Under the pieces are notes generated by a model. That model saw only the letters and a program-made list of their open reading frames with translations, was not told the DNA's origin and ran no database searches. 64,000 nucleotides of DNA from Caprella mutica (Eukaryota; Arthropoda; Malacostraca; Amphipoda; Caprellidae): the NCBI GenBank assembly GCA_947561585.1, contig CANNZV010000118.1, positions 372,001-436,000 of the forward strand. The letters run 5' to 3'. The position numbers and the translations under genes were made by a program. The number at the start of each line of letters is the position of its first letter. Position 1 is the stretch's first letter. Below are positions 10,711 through 23,543 of this stretch, piece after piece.

Positions 10711-13700
10711 TTTTTTAAATTTTTATTCTAGCGAATGGATAATGGTTATAATTAACTATGAAAAACTTTCATGTGAAATGATCAAAGTCTAAAACATTAA
10801 ATCATCTTTTTATTTCTTTTAAACTATATTTAAGTCCCGCGCGAGATTAGCTACATATCTGGGATGCCTTGATCAATCACAGTGTGCGTCACGTCATCAG
10901 AGCAACACTCGAAAGTCAAATTTAAAGCAACTAAAAGTGTAGAATAGGGTAGGCCAAAAATAACGTTTTGGATATTACTTATGGAATAGTGATATAAAGT
11001 TGATATGACAAGTAAAGGTACGTGTACTGAAATTTGAGTGAATTCTGATATTATCAACAGTTGCCCCCAAGCGTTTCAAATATCAGACAAGTAAGATTTT
11101 TTGTGATTTTTTACTACATTTTGGCCAAAAACTCATAAACTCTGATTTTAATCATTTAGAATGGGAAGATAGCTGAAGAAGAGCTTATTTTGGTGTATGT
11201 GCCGGAAAATCAGACCTTTACGACAATGTTTACAGTTGCCCCCACCCCTCCATATTGTTCGTATTTTGGCACCGCCGGAGACTGTAGTCAGTGTAGTGCT
11301 CCACACTTATTTGAGTCTGGTGCTCAATGAAGAGTATAATAAAGAGTATTATACAGCAAACACTCATAGTAGACCAGAGATACGTTCCAAGTTTGTTTGG
11401 TCTAGTAAGAAACTCACTTCAGTAGTTTCCTACTGGACCAAAATCGTTTTCTCTAAAAGTAAAGCAGTGACTTTAATATTTCGATAGCTCTATTTGATTA
11501 TTATTACTTTAATGCCAAATTATTGGTGACTAACATACCAATTTTGAAGGGAAACACATTTAGAAACAGTATAATTATTTTTGTTTCAATTAAAATATAT
11601 ATATTTTTTTCAATTAAATTATCATTTTATGAAATTATAATAGTCGTCACTGTATCTAGTTTTCTGTAACTTTTCACATCAATTTTTTTAGCACAGACTC
11701 TACCATTAAATCCTAAACCAATTCTGCCTTATGTTTTATCCTAAAAACAGCATGAATAAATATAATACATCAATAAAATTGGAAATTTATCTTTAAAACA
11801 GTATTGTAACTATTACTCCTTGTGATATTTAAACTAGAATAACTGTCAGGTGACAAAAATTGTGTTTTGTCTAGTACGAGGTTTGTTCCAGTACAGTATC
11901 AAAAATTTCTTGGTCTAATAGGAGGTGTAAGATTTTTCCAATGTGTTTCTCTAGTCTTAGAAAGTGTTTTAATAAATATCCACTTCTAAGCTACACACTT
12001 ATCTTACTTAATTATTACTTATCTAGATATAGCCTATCCTCTTATTTTCTTCTTTTCCAGTTCTAATTAATACATAAATAAATGATGAATTAATAAATGT
12101 GACAATCAAACAAGAGTAAATTTTTATCTATTTATTCCTATTGTACTCAGCTTATGTCTTGAGTCAGATTGGTCCGTAGTTTTGGTTCGAGTAGTTCTCG
12201 AGTGAGGTATCGCTGCCGTGATAATCTTTGGTACTTCCTTCGTGCGTAATAATCGGTTACCGCTATGTAGCCAAGATTGGTGTTTGCTGCGTCCGTATGC
12301 TAGGGTTGGAAATTGGAACTTGAAGTATCCGTAGATTTGTGAGTTCTCCGTAGGTTAAGTCGTGTTTCCGTAGACTAGAATGTGCTGGTCTCTCTAGACT
12401 AGCGTAGACTTGGAATTGACTGTCTCCGTAGACTGGGAATGACTGTCTCCGTAGACTGGGAAGTTACTGTCTCCGTAGACTGGCCTGTGCATCTCCCTAA
12501 ACAGGGACCCTGGAATAATAAATCCAGTAAGAAATTTGGACTTAAATTTCCTTCAACAATTATTTGCCAAAATAACAATAAAAAATAAAAAGAAAAAATT
12601 ATTCTTTACGTTATAATCAATTGAAATAATTTACTAATTTACCAATTATTGTGAATTAAGATTTATGCCAGTTAAAAAGCAATAATTAAAACTAATCTCA
12701 ATGAGTTAAATTATGAATATTTATTTCTAATGTTTATTAATTAGGTTGAGTTGAATTATTATTTGGCATTTTTCATGTTCATAATAAATAGTTAATAATA
12801 ATTGTAGTTAATTTAATATGAGAAGTAAATTACTTTGGAAAATGTAGAAGCATTAAAAATAGTTTGTACTTAATATTACAATAATTGAGAATTGAGCAAA
12901 ATGTTACTCCTCAAATGGCCTTTTAATTATTATAATAAATAATTAAATTCCTAATCCTGAAGTTGAAATATGTTGTGTAAAACTTAATTGTAATATATTA
13001 AATATGCATTTAATTAGAAGAATATTATTAACAAATGTTATACATTTTTTAATACTGTCAAAATTTATCCCAACTTATGCAGTTTGGTCAAATGTGGGCG
13101 GATGGTCATGTCTTCAAACCTGGAAAACAGGATGTAAGAAGAGTCTGGGGTGTGTACTTACTTTTCCAAAATGGGAATAACGTAATTCTGATTGTGAATA
13201 AGGATACTAATTCTAATAATAGTTTGTTATTATAGTTAACCATATTAATAATGTTAATTGGAGCTAATTAGCTAATAAATCCTATAAATATCAGTATATT
13301 TATGGCACTAGCTGATATGGCAATTCAGTATAATAAATATGGCATTATTAAGAATAATATTATACAAATAACTTGGAGAGAATAATTATTAGTTATATAT
13401 TTAGCTAAGAATATTTGGGGAATTGGTTTGGAGTTAATCCTAGGCTGCTGTTATTGACAATTCTTGAGAACAATGTGTTTATTTCTTTGTAATTAGTATA
13501 TAAATTGGATGGTGTTATGTCTGCAATAAAGGTATTAATATTAATAATTGGTTAGAGTTTATAATCTACTTTCAGTTCACAAACACTAGCACTGTATCGG
13601 CACTCTTCACTCTGTTGTATCAGACTCGTTAATGTCGTTTAACCGGTAAAAATTATCCTTACAATCGTGGGCGGAAACTAAACAAAGAGTAGCTAGGCCT

Positions 13701-13944
13701 AATTGTATTTAGCGCGTATGTTTCTAGAAGGAAATTAGAGTGTTGCCAAAAGTTTAGATATACCTTTGAATTCAATTGCGTTGTATTTTAATCAGCAAAT
13801 TACTGTAGTGGTTGTAATTGATTATTAATAATTAGTTGTTGTTAATTAAATATGCAATAATCGGGTTGCAACACAGCTCCCCTCCTAGTGGCTTAGTTAG
13901 ATTTCAATTTAACTGAGTCACGGAGTGATGTTTTATCTCCTAAT
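10711..13944. other. Intergenic stretch; right part probably holds a Gypsy LTR
   Basis: No gene is recognised. At 12330-12490 a degenerate array of CTCCGTAGACTGG units occurs (period near 23 bp in its last copies). At about 13876-13890 the plus strand reads GCTCCCCTCCTAGTGG. Read on the minus strand this is a polypurine tract next to TGTGTTGC, so the 3' LTR of the minus-strand Gypsy element (coding at 13945-14874) should begin at about 13875 and run to lower coordinates. Its other end could not be located. The open frame at 11197-11487 has no recognisable domain. Confidence 0.45.
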
Positions 13945-14874
13945 TTACATACCTAGCAGGTTTTTAACTGTTCTACCAGATCGTGTGGTGCGAATAGCTA
14001 GTGGTATCTTAGATGTTCTAATTGGTGTCCTAACATTTGCTCTAATGTTTGGTGTTTGGTCGTTTGTTGGTAAGCTAATGTTTAATGGAGGAATCAATTC
14101 TAGCTCTGAATTTGCAAGGATTTCTTCCTCAGTGTGACCTGGTTTCAGTCTGTTTATGTGGACATTATCTTGTCCTCTATCCAGTTGTAGGGTAAAATAT
14201 TTACCATATCTTTTGATAACCTTATATGGTCCCTTGTATGCTGGGTCTAATGATCTTTTTGCCTCATTTCTGACAAAAACATGACTAGCTGTAGTCAATC
14301 CTGGTGGTATATAGTGATTTGAACTGTAGCTTCTTTGCGACAGCGTCGAGATAGCATTCATTTGTGCCTTCAGTAAGTTGACATATTCCGATTGAGTTGT
14401 GGTTTCTTTATAATCGAAAGGAGTTGTTAGGTGTGATGGAAGCGTGAGAGTGCATCCATAAAGAAGTTCAGCCGATGAATAGGGATAGTCTGACTTTACT
14501 GCAGTTCTTAAATGGAGCATAGTTAAAGGTAATTTCTGTACCCAATAATGATTTCCATCGAGTTGAGCTCTCAAGGCACACTTCAGTGTTCGGTGAAATC
14601 TTTCAATGATTCCGTTACCTTGAGGGTGGTATGCTGTGGTAGTAATGTGATGAATACCTAACGTTTCGGTCAGTTCTTCAAATAATGCAGACGTGAATTG
14701 GCGTCCTCGGTCGGTAGTCAGAGTGCGTGGAACTCCGTATCTTGAGATCCATTGACTAACCAGAGCTTCACTTACTGTAGTAGCAGTTGAATCCTTGATC
14801 GGTATAGCTTCAGGCCATTTGCTGAATCGATCAATGATTGTTAGTAAGTATGTGTAACCATCTACAGGAGGTAA
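13945..14874 (-). pseudogene. Gypsy retrotransposon integrase (first Gypsy), 5' truncated
   Basis: Integrase joins the cDNA of an LTR retrotransposon to host DNA. The frame starts abruptly at [20 protein letters not shown], then shows [16 protein letters not shown] (second catalytic Asp) and [15 protein letters not shown] (catalytic Glu), followed by about 170 residues of the C-terminal domain up to a stop near 13945. The zinc finger and the first catalytic Asp are missing. The about 40 residues upstream of LPPVDG in the open frame are not integrase. They translate the LTR of a second Gypsy (14875-15073), which suggests that element inserted into this gene. A polypurine tract follows the stop on the minus strand. 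Confidence 0.85.
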
Positions 14875-15073
14875 TGTGAAGTGTATAGTGAAAACTAATA
14901 CGACTGTATAGGTTTTATTAACAGCACAACGATTAGATGACAAGGGTCTTGTAATAACTAACTGATATGAATGAAAGCTATTGTGATATAAGTACATGAT
15001 AGTAGTAGAGTCTAGTTACACACACAGATGTTGTATCACCTACCGGTTACACAAAAACAGTACATATATAACA
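14875..15073 (-). repeat. Putative 3' LTR of the second Gypsy element
   Basis: On the minus strand a purine tract (GGAAGGGAGA, near 15074-15083) precedes TGTTATATATG, a typical start of a 3' LTR. The candidate LTR runs about 199 bp and ends CACTTCACA exactly where the integrase reading of the first Gypsy begins. The TGT...ACA ends support this. The matching 5' LTR was not found because the 5' end of the element is replaced by tandem arrays. The boundary at 14875 is inferred from the break in integrase homology. Confidence 0.55.
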
Positions 15074-15180
15074 TCTCCCTTCCTAAGCTATTAAACAGTT
15101 ATTAATATTCATGATTCTAATAAGTTATACAAAATTTCTAAATTACAAAAATAACTAAAACTACAAAATCAATATTGTTC

Positions 15181-18100
15181 CTATCGATATGAAAATGTAT
15201 CGGCTAAACGAATAGGTGGCCTTCTGTCACGGGCTGGGTAGCGCTTGATCTGCTGTTCGTCAGTCGTAGCTACTTCCTCTCCTCGTGACACCCGAGTCTC
15301 CACATGTAACCCATTTGGCTGAATGTACATGTAAGTATCGTCAGAGTCCAGAGGATCATTGGAGAGAGCGTGAAACCCCGCATCAGCATGACAGCGTCTT
15401 AATTGATCGATATGTCGATGCCATAGCTTCTCGCCAACCTAGACTTTATAAGTACGAGAACTGTTTCGTGCCTTTACTATTCCCCGCACCCATTTGGAAG
15501 GACCACCGTATGCTCTGGCCCAAACAAATTCACTTACAGAAAAGATATATTTATTAGAATTTTTACAAATGGAAACACTTTTACAATTATCAATAACATC
15601 AATGGATTTATTAGATAAAATAGACAGATTATACCTAACAACACTTCCCAACACCAGCTCAGCTGGGGCAACATTAGAAACAGAATGCGGGCTATTCCTA
15701 TAGTTCAAAAGAAAAAGTTGACAAATATCAACTAAACTGGCCTTGGGCAATGTTTTAACTAAAGATTTCATTTTATTCTTAAACAATTTCACCTTAACCT
15801 CAGCTAAACCATTACTACTAGGGTGGTAAGTAGGTGTTAAGACATGGTCTATATTATTGAAGGAACAGAAACGTTTAAACTCAGAACTAATAAATTGTGG
15901 TCCGTTGTCAGAGACCAACACCTCTGGAAAACCGAAACGTGAGAATATCGTTAAAAAAGCGCTCACAGTGACATTCGATACAGTAGATTTCATCTGAAAC
16001 TTCTAACCACTTAGAATAAGAATCAACAACAATAAGCCACATGTACCCCATAAATGGGCCTGCAAAATCAATATGAACAGATGGTTCCCAACTATGCAAA
16101 GAAACCTTACTGTTATTATGCATATTTTCATTACAAGAAACGCATCCCCGAACTAAGGCTTCTATTTCAGCTGAAATACCTGGCCACCAAACATGTAACC
16201 GTGACAAAGACTTCATTTTTACCATTCCAGGATGCGCCTCGTGCAATAACCCCAAAATTTGCCTACAAAAAACCAAACGAATAATTATTCTATTAGCCAA
16301 AAATAAACATTCACAATGTATAGTAATTTCTGCCTGCCTATTTTTAAATGGAATCAAACAAGTTTTAACCTTACAGGGCCATCCATTAATTACATAATCT
16401 TTCACTAAACCTAAAATTGAATCACTTTTTATTGCCTCAGCTATTACAGAATTATCAAGGGGTACTAATCCCAACTGTTCATCAAATATACTTTTAACAA
16501 AACTCTCGCCTACATTAAATGAAGAATTTGTTGTAGGTAGAGGCAAACGAGACAAACTATCTGCATTACCATGAGCTTCCGATCGCTTATATTCAATTTC
16601 ATAATTGTACCCTGACAGCAATATTGCCCATCTTTGCAATCTAGCTGCAGCAATAACTGGAATATCATCCTTTGGACCAAATATTTTCAACAGAGGTTTA
16701 TGATCGGTAATGAGTTTAAACTGGTTAGCGTAAAGATACTGATGAAATAATACTCAATGCTTCCTTTTCAATTTGTGAATAACTTTTTTCACTTACTGAC
16801 AAGGATTTTGAAGCATTGGCAATCGGGCGCTCACTCCCATCTTCTAAATAATGGAACAACACTGCACCTAAACCAACAGAGCTAGCATCACATGACAAAC
16901 CAATGAGTTTGTTGATATCAAAATGACATAATACGGGACTATTTACCAAGGTTTCTTTTAACTTCAAAAAACTATTTTGACATTTCTCTGACCAATTATA
17001 TTTAACAGAAGACCTCAATAAGTCATATAAAGGTTTACAAGAATCAGCTAACTTAGGTAAAAATCCTCCGTAATAATTAATTAGTCCAATAAATGACCTC
17101 AAATCAGGCACATTTTCAGGGTTTTTAATATTTAATACTGCATTCACTTTATCAGCATTAGTATGCAAACCATCAGCATCAATAATATGTCCTAAATAGC
17201 TGACACGTGGTTTCATGAACTTACATTTATTTAACTTCAAAATAAAACCCCTCTCTCTAAATCTATCTAACACTCGTTCTAAATTCTTAATGTGTTCTTG
17301 GTCATTTCTACCTGTTATCAAAACATCATCTAGGTAACAAATTACTCCATCTAAACCCTGCAAAACAGTATCCATAGTCTTTTGGAAAATAGCAGGTGCA
17401 CAAGAAATCCCAAAACAAAGACGATTATATTGATATAAACCCTTGTGAGTATTAATAACGCAATATTTCTTAGATTCCTCTGATAATTTTACTTGTAAAT
17501 ATGCATCCGATAAATCAAGAGTAGTGAACTTTATACCTCCAGATAGACAAGCAAATAAATCCTCAATTCTTGGAATAGGATATTTATCAATTTTGACTTG
17601 TTGATTAACACATACTTTAAAATCTGCACACATTCTAATAGCGCCATTTGGTTTTAATACATTAACTGTAGGGGCAGCCCATTCAGAGTAATCTAGTTTG
17701 CTCAACACGCCTAACCTTTCCAAACGATCTATTTCTAAACTAACTTTATCCTTCAATGCATGAGCCACAGGTCTAGCTTTATAAAATTTCGGGCATAGAT
17801 TATCTACCATAGAAATTACTGCTTTAACATCAGATATTTTGCCTAACTTATCATCAAACAACATTGAATTCCTATCTAACAAAGATTTCAAGATTTGGTT
17901 TTCATCAATTCTATTCACTTGAAATATTGACCAATCAATTTTCATTTTCTTTAACCAATTTCGACCGATCAAAGGAGGACTATCAATATTCACAACAATT
18001 ATTGGTAATACTAAAACAGAACTCTCATGTGTTACACTAACATTAACTTCGCCTAAAATGTCAAGAGAATTATTTGAATAATCTTTCAAAATAATTTTGA

Positions 18101-18970
18101 CTGGATGTAACTTTGGCCTACCTAACATATGCCAAATCTTACTATTAATTACACTCACACTAGCTCCTGTATCTAGTTCCATAGCTAATGGAATATTATT
18201 CAATTTCAGATCTATTTTGATAGGGCTATTTGACGATCTAATCTCATATACTGACCCTAGAAAATGAAGCTCCTCCTCCTTTTCACACCTGTTACGATTA
18301 AGCTCCACCCCTTTGTGTGTGGTTTGCTCCTCGTCATAGTACTCCTCCTCTTGAAGTCTCTGCATCCTCCCACTATTCCTAGAGTAATTACTATAGTTCC
18401 TCCTATCAGTATTCTTCTTTTCAGGGCATACTCTAGTAATATGACCTCGCTGGGAACAAACGAAACAACTTTCATTTCTAAATTTGCATGTCTTGCGCAA
18501 GTGATTACCACCACATGAATAGCACTCCATTGGTCGGTTTTGCACATCTTTGAATGCATTAACATGGAAGCTCTCATGTTTCGGTTGAATTTCAGTGTTC
18601 ATTTGTTTAGTTTCCCTGTCCGCAGTCTCCCATGACATTGCAATGTCTAAAGCTCCTTTTATGGTTAATTTCTTCTCCGAGAGGAGACGCTTTTGTATCT
18701 TATCATCATACAAACCACATACAAAACGGTCGCGTAGTGCCTGCTCCAAAAATTCACCAAAGTCACAATCCTTACTCATTTTCTTCAGCTCTGAATGGAA
18801 TTCTTGAACTGACTCTCCACATAACTGGTCCCGCTTATTGAACTTAAAACGCTCAAATATTATTATTGGTTCCGGTTCATAATAAGAAGATAGCAACTTC
18901 GTAATTTCAGCGTATTTTTTTTTTTAGACGGCAGATCTGGAAGGGCCGAATTTTTCACAACAGTATATAC
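15181..18970 (-). pseudogene. Gypsy retrotransposon gag-pol (second Gypsy), broken
   Basis: Minus-strand order: Gag capsid region (IFERFKFNKRDQLCGESVQE), two zinc knuckles (CYSCGGNHLRKTC, CFVCSQRGHITRVC), aspartic protease (MELDTGASVSVI), reverse transcriptase (YLDDVLITG), RNase H (LSCDASSVGLGAVL, then LITDHKPLL in another frame), integrase zinc finger (HEAHPGMVK, CVSC) and core (HIDFAGPF, LVSDNGPQF, SSNGLAEVK). Gag, protease and reverse transcriptase lie in one frame (18896-16725) with no stop between them. Breaks: a frame change at an A11 run near 18917, another near 16725, another near 15950, and an in-frame TAG at 15439. After the TAG the same frame continues (GEKLWHRHIDQLRR) to about 15181. 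The capsid sequence resembles the Mag/CsRn1-type Gypsy group, an impression only. The element is inactive. Confidence 0.88.
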
Positions 18971-19560
18971 TTATCACTACCTTATACCTATCTAGTTACT
19001 TACTAGAGTTTATTTATAACTACCTAGTAATCTACAAGTGATGACCACCAATCTGTACCTACTGGTGGTTATCACTATTTACCTATTACGTAGCATTTAT
19101 CAGTACCTACTTAGTTACCTACATTACTGTTTGTCAATACCTACCTAGTTACATACTGGTGTTTATCAATGCCTACCTAGTTGCCTTCATCTGCTTATCA
19201 ATACCTAATTAGTTACCTTCATGTGTTTAACATTGCCTACCTAGTGGCCTACAACTATATAAATACCGATCTAGGTCCTAGTTACCTACTAGTATTTATC
19301 AATACCTACCTAGTTACCTACAACTGTTTTTCAATGCCTACCTAGTCATCTACTAGTGTTTATCAATGATTATCTAGTTACCTATAACTGTTTGACAATA
19401 CCTACCTAGATACCTATCAGTACCAATACCTACCTACCTAGTATACCTACTAGGTAGTGTTCATCAATCCGTACCTACTTACCTACTACCTAGTATTATT
19501 CATCAATGCCTACCTAGATAGTAGATACCTACATCTATTTATGAATACCTACCTAGTTAT
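18966..19560. repeat. 32-bp tandem repeat array (CTACCTAGTTACCTA type)
   Basis: The units are variants of CAATACCTACCTAGTTACCT plus about 12 bases ending in GTTTAT. Three successive copies near 19330-19425 are each exactly 32 bp. About 18 diverged copies are present. The array directly follows the 5' remnant of the second Gypsy gag, replacing its leader and 5' LTR. No coding meaning. Confidence 0.85.
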
Positions 19561-19616
19561 GATACGTAAATAATTAAAGCTTGAGATAGATATACCTTTT
19601 TGGTATAACTTTTTCC

Positions 19617-20050
19617 CGCGTAAAACAGACGAGGGACAGAGAAGGACATCCCGCGTGGGACAGACGTGGGACAGAGAGGGATATCCCGCGTGGGACAGAG
19701 AGGGACATCCCGCGTGGGACAGAGAGGGACATCCCGCTTGGGACAGACGTGGGACAGAGAGGGACATCCCGCGTACTTTTCCCGCTTAAAACAGACGAGG
19801 GACAGAGAGGGACATCCCGTGTGGGACAGAGAGGGACATCCCGCGTGGGACAGAGAGGGACATCCCACGTGGGACAGAGAGGGACATCCCACGTGGGACA
19901 GACGTGGGACAGAGAGGGATATCGCACGTGGGACAGAGAGGGACATCCCACGTGGGACAGAGAGGGACATCCCACGTGGGACAGACGTGGGACAGAGAAG
20001 GACATCCCGCGTGGAACAGAGAGGGACATCCTGCGTGGGACAGAGTTTAT
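19617..20050. repeat. 24-bp minisatellite, about 17 copies
   Basis: The unit is GGGACAGAGAGGGACATCCC plus GCGT or ACGT, 24 bp, with occasional 11-bp insertions (GGGACAGACGT). Because 24 is a multiple of three and the unit lacks stops, several frames on both strands stay open over the whole array and give an 8-residue peptide repeat. Copies are very similar, which suggests recent expansion. GC content is far higher than the surroundings. Confidence 0.95.
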
Positions 20051-20060
20051 GTCAAAATAC

Positions 20061-20224
20061 ATAAACGTTCATAAATTTCCATTTTTCTCATGGATTCAAA
20101 AAATATTTCATCAAGATACTAACATAGAAGCAATCTTCCAGTGACCAAAGTTTCACTACTGTACGATCAATATTATCAAAATAATTCACAAAATAGTGAT
20201 CTGCAATAAAGCGATGGACGAAGT
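20061..20224 (-). repeat. Dispersed repeat R2, copy 2
   Basis: This is a close inverted copy of 6589-6759. It sits between the 24-bp array and the truncated end of the piggyBac-like element that starts at about 20226. R2 therefore marks one breakpoint of that element. Confidence 0.8.
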
Positions 20225-20225
20225 T

Positions 20226-22700
20226 TATGTTGTTCACAAGTCAGACACACACATCAAACCGATCACAGTATTCAGGGCTATCATGTGATACTTCACAATT
20301 CGTTTTAAATGGTACAGGGATCGAGTGGGGTGGACTTGAATTTGCAGTGTGTAACAGCACATAAAAATAGGTAGTGTAGAGTGTATTTTTTTCTGATTCA
20401 CTTGATGTGTAGCATCTCTAAAATGCATGTGAGTGCATCTCACCCTATAGAATATCTTTATCATATCCTATACCACATATATTAGTACCTATACCTATGA
20501 GATACATATTTATAGTTATTACACAAATGCCATTGAAAAAATGAGTTGATCATATATGATCAGTTGATCACTTGACCGATTCATCGTATATGATAAGTGA
20601 TCATATATGATCACTTGGGTCAAATAGTGATAACTTTTTTATTTGATATTTTTTATATTTATATAATAGTAGCAGAAAATGATGAATGATTTACCTGGTT
20701 AAATGCAAAAACTGTAATGAAAGTATCATAAGATATTTCTCGTAGTGAACACTGCTTAAAAGATCAAGAAAATTTGTATATATAATAAAATAATCACGCA
20801 GATTAGGGTTGAGTCATGAATTAGATCAACTTTTAACCCAACTCTGTCATATAATTGATATAAAATCCATAATATCAATTTACCCATCATCATTTAGTCG
20901 CATGAAGCGAGTAAAACGCTGTATCCTCGGGAGGAGCACAAGCCTTATCTGTGTCAGGTGACTGGTAGAAGTAAGAGAGGATAGCTTTCGGTGTGTTGTG
21001 GAGAGAGAAAAAGGGGTCAGTTGTGCAGAGTGTGGCAAGGTGCTGCAAAAGAAAAACAGCGGAGGTGCAGTGAGGGATGGAGATCCACAAAGCATGCACT
21101 ATCCTGAAAATTTATCAAAGGAGCAAGAGATGGAGCTGCAGTGGAGTAGAACAAGAAGTACCAAGATTGCCGGCAGAACCTCACTAGAGAAAGAAGACCA
21201 CTCACTGCCAGAATGTAGCAAAATCAATCACCAGAAGTGCGCTGGGTAGAGGAGTACGGAAAGAACAGTGGAAGTTAAGGAGCTGTGAGGAGGTAGTAGA
21301 CCCAAGAGAGGAGCGGATGAAGGAGTAATGGAAAGGAGAACTGAGAGACGAGCCTCTGGAATGGTGGCTTGCGGTCATCTTCTAGCAAGGAGGATGAGCT
21401 GAGAGAGCTAATGTTGGATAAGTTAGATGCGGTAATGGTTTAAAAAACAAAGCCGAGTGAGAGGGACAAAATACCAATGATGAAAGGGTATGGAGAAGTG
21501 AGGAAAGGAACGCAGTTGTTCGTGGTGCCAATAAGCAGGAAGAGAGAGAAGGGTCTGGTTAGCATCTATGTACCACCAAGAGGGGAAGAGAGGAGGATAG
21601 ATAAGAGTAATGTGAAGGGTTCAACATGCACCAGCCACTTTGCGAAACGCATGTTTACGAGGACGCGATTGGCTGATGGAGTGAATGGCAAAGGAGGACC
21701 TGATGATGCTTAACGTCAGAAGAGTGGCAAGAAACCCATATTTTGAGAAGTTGAAAAGAAGGAGGACTGGTATTGCCAGAGACATGAGAGTGGTAATGAC
21801 GGGTAGGGAAAGGAATATGAATGGGAGATATTCAATCACCTGGTCATCATAGTTAGATGAATGAAGAAAAAAAGAAACTGATGAAGGTGATTAAGATGAC
21901 GAAGAAGGCACATTGAGGGATATACAGAGAAAAACAGGGTGATAGTGAAGAACATTAGTATGAATTACAGTGGAGATAAAAAGCGTAATAAGAAGGCTTT
22001 TGAGAAACATATGACAAAACAGAGAGAAATAGAAGAAGGGCAGGAGGGTGAATGGATAAGATATAGACGGCGAATAAAAATATCATGCACATTCATACTT
22101 TGCTTATTCCGTCGGCAATGTACATTTGTTTTGAATGAGTATTAAAATACTTCTAAAACTAGCTACCATCAGTCTCATTAAAAATATTTCGAATAAACAA
22201 CACTTTATCATTTTTCAGCTCTCTGACGTAGGAGTTTCTAATTTCGAATGTCTATACTGTCTTGTAATGCCGTTAGATGACACATAACCTGGATTATTTA
22301 ATTAATTTTCTTTTTCTTACCATTCATAATTTTTTTCCATTACTATTGTTTCAATTAAAATGGAGATATATTTTATAGTAGCTATAGTGTCATATTTTAT
22401 ATCCGAATTTTTCTCACTAAATCAAAGGAAATGTACCTAATTTACAATATTCTTTTCGTTATAATAAATTTTTTGAGGTACCCTATCCATCCCAAGTGAT
22501 CATATATGATCACTTGTCCTTTTAGATGAACCGGGCGGTAGGCCATATATGATCACTTCAATTCATCAAATTTCCATTAAAACTATGAAAAAAAAGGAAA
22601 AATGCACATGAATAAAAGTGTCTTAGAAATGAATTTTTTATATATATTCATAATCAAAATTTAAAAATTCACTTCATTTCTTCATTGGCCCGGTAAAGGG
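20226..22700 (-). mobile_element. Diverged piggyBac-like element with replaced interior
   Basis: The right end (22700 and lower) reads, on the minus strand, CCCTTTACCGGGCCAATGAA, identical to the start of the intact piggyBac at 34618. The flanking TTAA is changed to TTAT on the minus strand. Homology continues over the subterminal palindromes (TGATCATATATGATCA at about 22496 and 20597) and over the regions on either side of the transposase, at 20226-20880 and about 22200-22700. The outermost ~70 bp of the other end are missing at 20226. Between 20885 and about 22200 the transposase is replaced by unrelated sequence. The element lies inverted relative to the intact copy. Confidence 0.8.
20885..22200 (+). 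other. Unrecognised GC-richer segment inside piggyBac-like ends
   Basis: The plus strand is purine-rich and clearly less AT-rich than its surroundings. Open frames at 20998-21249 (with CAECGKVLQKK, a CxxC pair) and 21477-21713 are broken by stops. I recognise no domain. In the intact piggyBac the corresponding position holds the transposase gene, and nothing here resembles it on the plus strand, where it would be expected. The segment may be captured host or foreign DNA, a nested element, or an unrelated insertion. Function unknown. Confidence 0.5.
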
Positions 22701-23538
22701 ATAAAGATAAAGGATAAATTGAATAGGGATGAGAGGATTTTTATTTAAAAATTAGTGTCATAAATCAATAAAAAATAACACTGTGGATGTAGCTATGGGT
22801 GTTTTCATCAGTTTAATAGTTAGAAGTAATCATTGGAAATATCAATAAGAGTATTGTTCGGAAGAGAAAGGATGAACGCTATTTGGGTTTTGTGTTATAA
22901 AAGTTTTTTAGGACTATAAAATAAGAGGAAGGGAAATTATTCGTATGTTAATAGGCATTGAACAAAGTATTGGGGAATGGATTGGTAAGTGAGTGATGTC
23001 TATTCATCGTTTATAACTGATCTATTTCTATTCCCCATTCTAATTAAATAAAAGTGACTTTTGATATCTTGTATCCCATCCTGTTACGTCAAGTGATTTA
23101 AATCTGAAATTTACCTTTCTCTGATATATCTTTCAGTTCAATAGAAAGTAGATTTAGAACATTTACTTTACGCTAAGTTCTTTATCACATTAGCCATACT
23201 AATTTGTGGAGTAATTTTCCTTGCTCAGTGGTTTTAGAGCAAGGAATTCTCGTGATGAATTAATTATTTTTAGGCTGTTTAAACTCACAAAATTATTTGC
23301 CGAATTGTAGCCTTATATAATCTTTTGATCACTTTTTCTAAAAAAAAAATTATATTCTTTATACACCATTTTAGTCAATTCAATACTGTGTACGTACCCA
23401 AATAGATCGCCTTACGCATACTGCAGTGTTAATCCATTATAGAGTTGACGGTAATTACCACCCTCTTCCCAAAACCAAATCACAAATTAATAGATACAGG
23501 CATCCCCCGCTTTAGTTACCAAATCACGACTCAGTTTA
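22701..23538. other. AT-rich spacer between piggyBac-like and BEL elements
   Basis: No gene or repeat is recognised. The last bases before the BEL insertion read TTTAGTTAC; the GTTAC at 23539-23543 is the target duplication of that insertion. Confidence 0.6.
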
Positions 23539-23543
23539 GTTAC

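Noticed and set aside
11197..11487. 96-codon plus-strand frame
   Set aside because: No recognisable domain or gene signals in an AT-rich, repeat-bearing spacer.
13925..14137. Plus-strand 70-codon frame opposite the Gypsy integrase
   Set aside because: Antisense shadow of the integrase gene on the minus strand.
19549..20144. Overlapping open frames of 70-160 codons on both strands
   Set aside because: They are translations of a 24-bp array (multiple of three, no stop in unit) in several frames, not genes.
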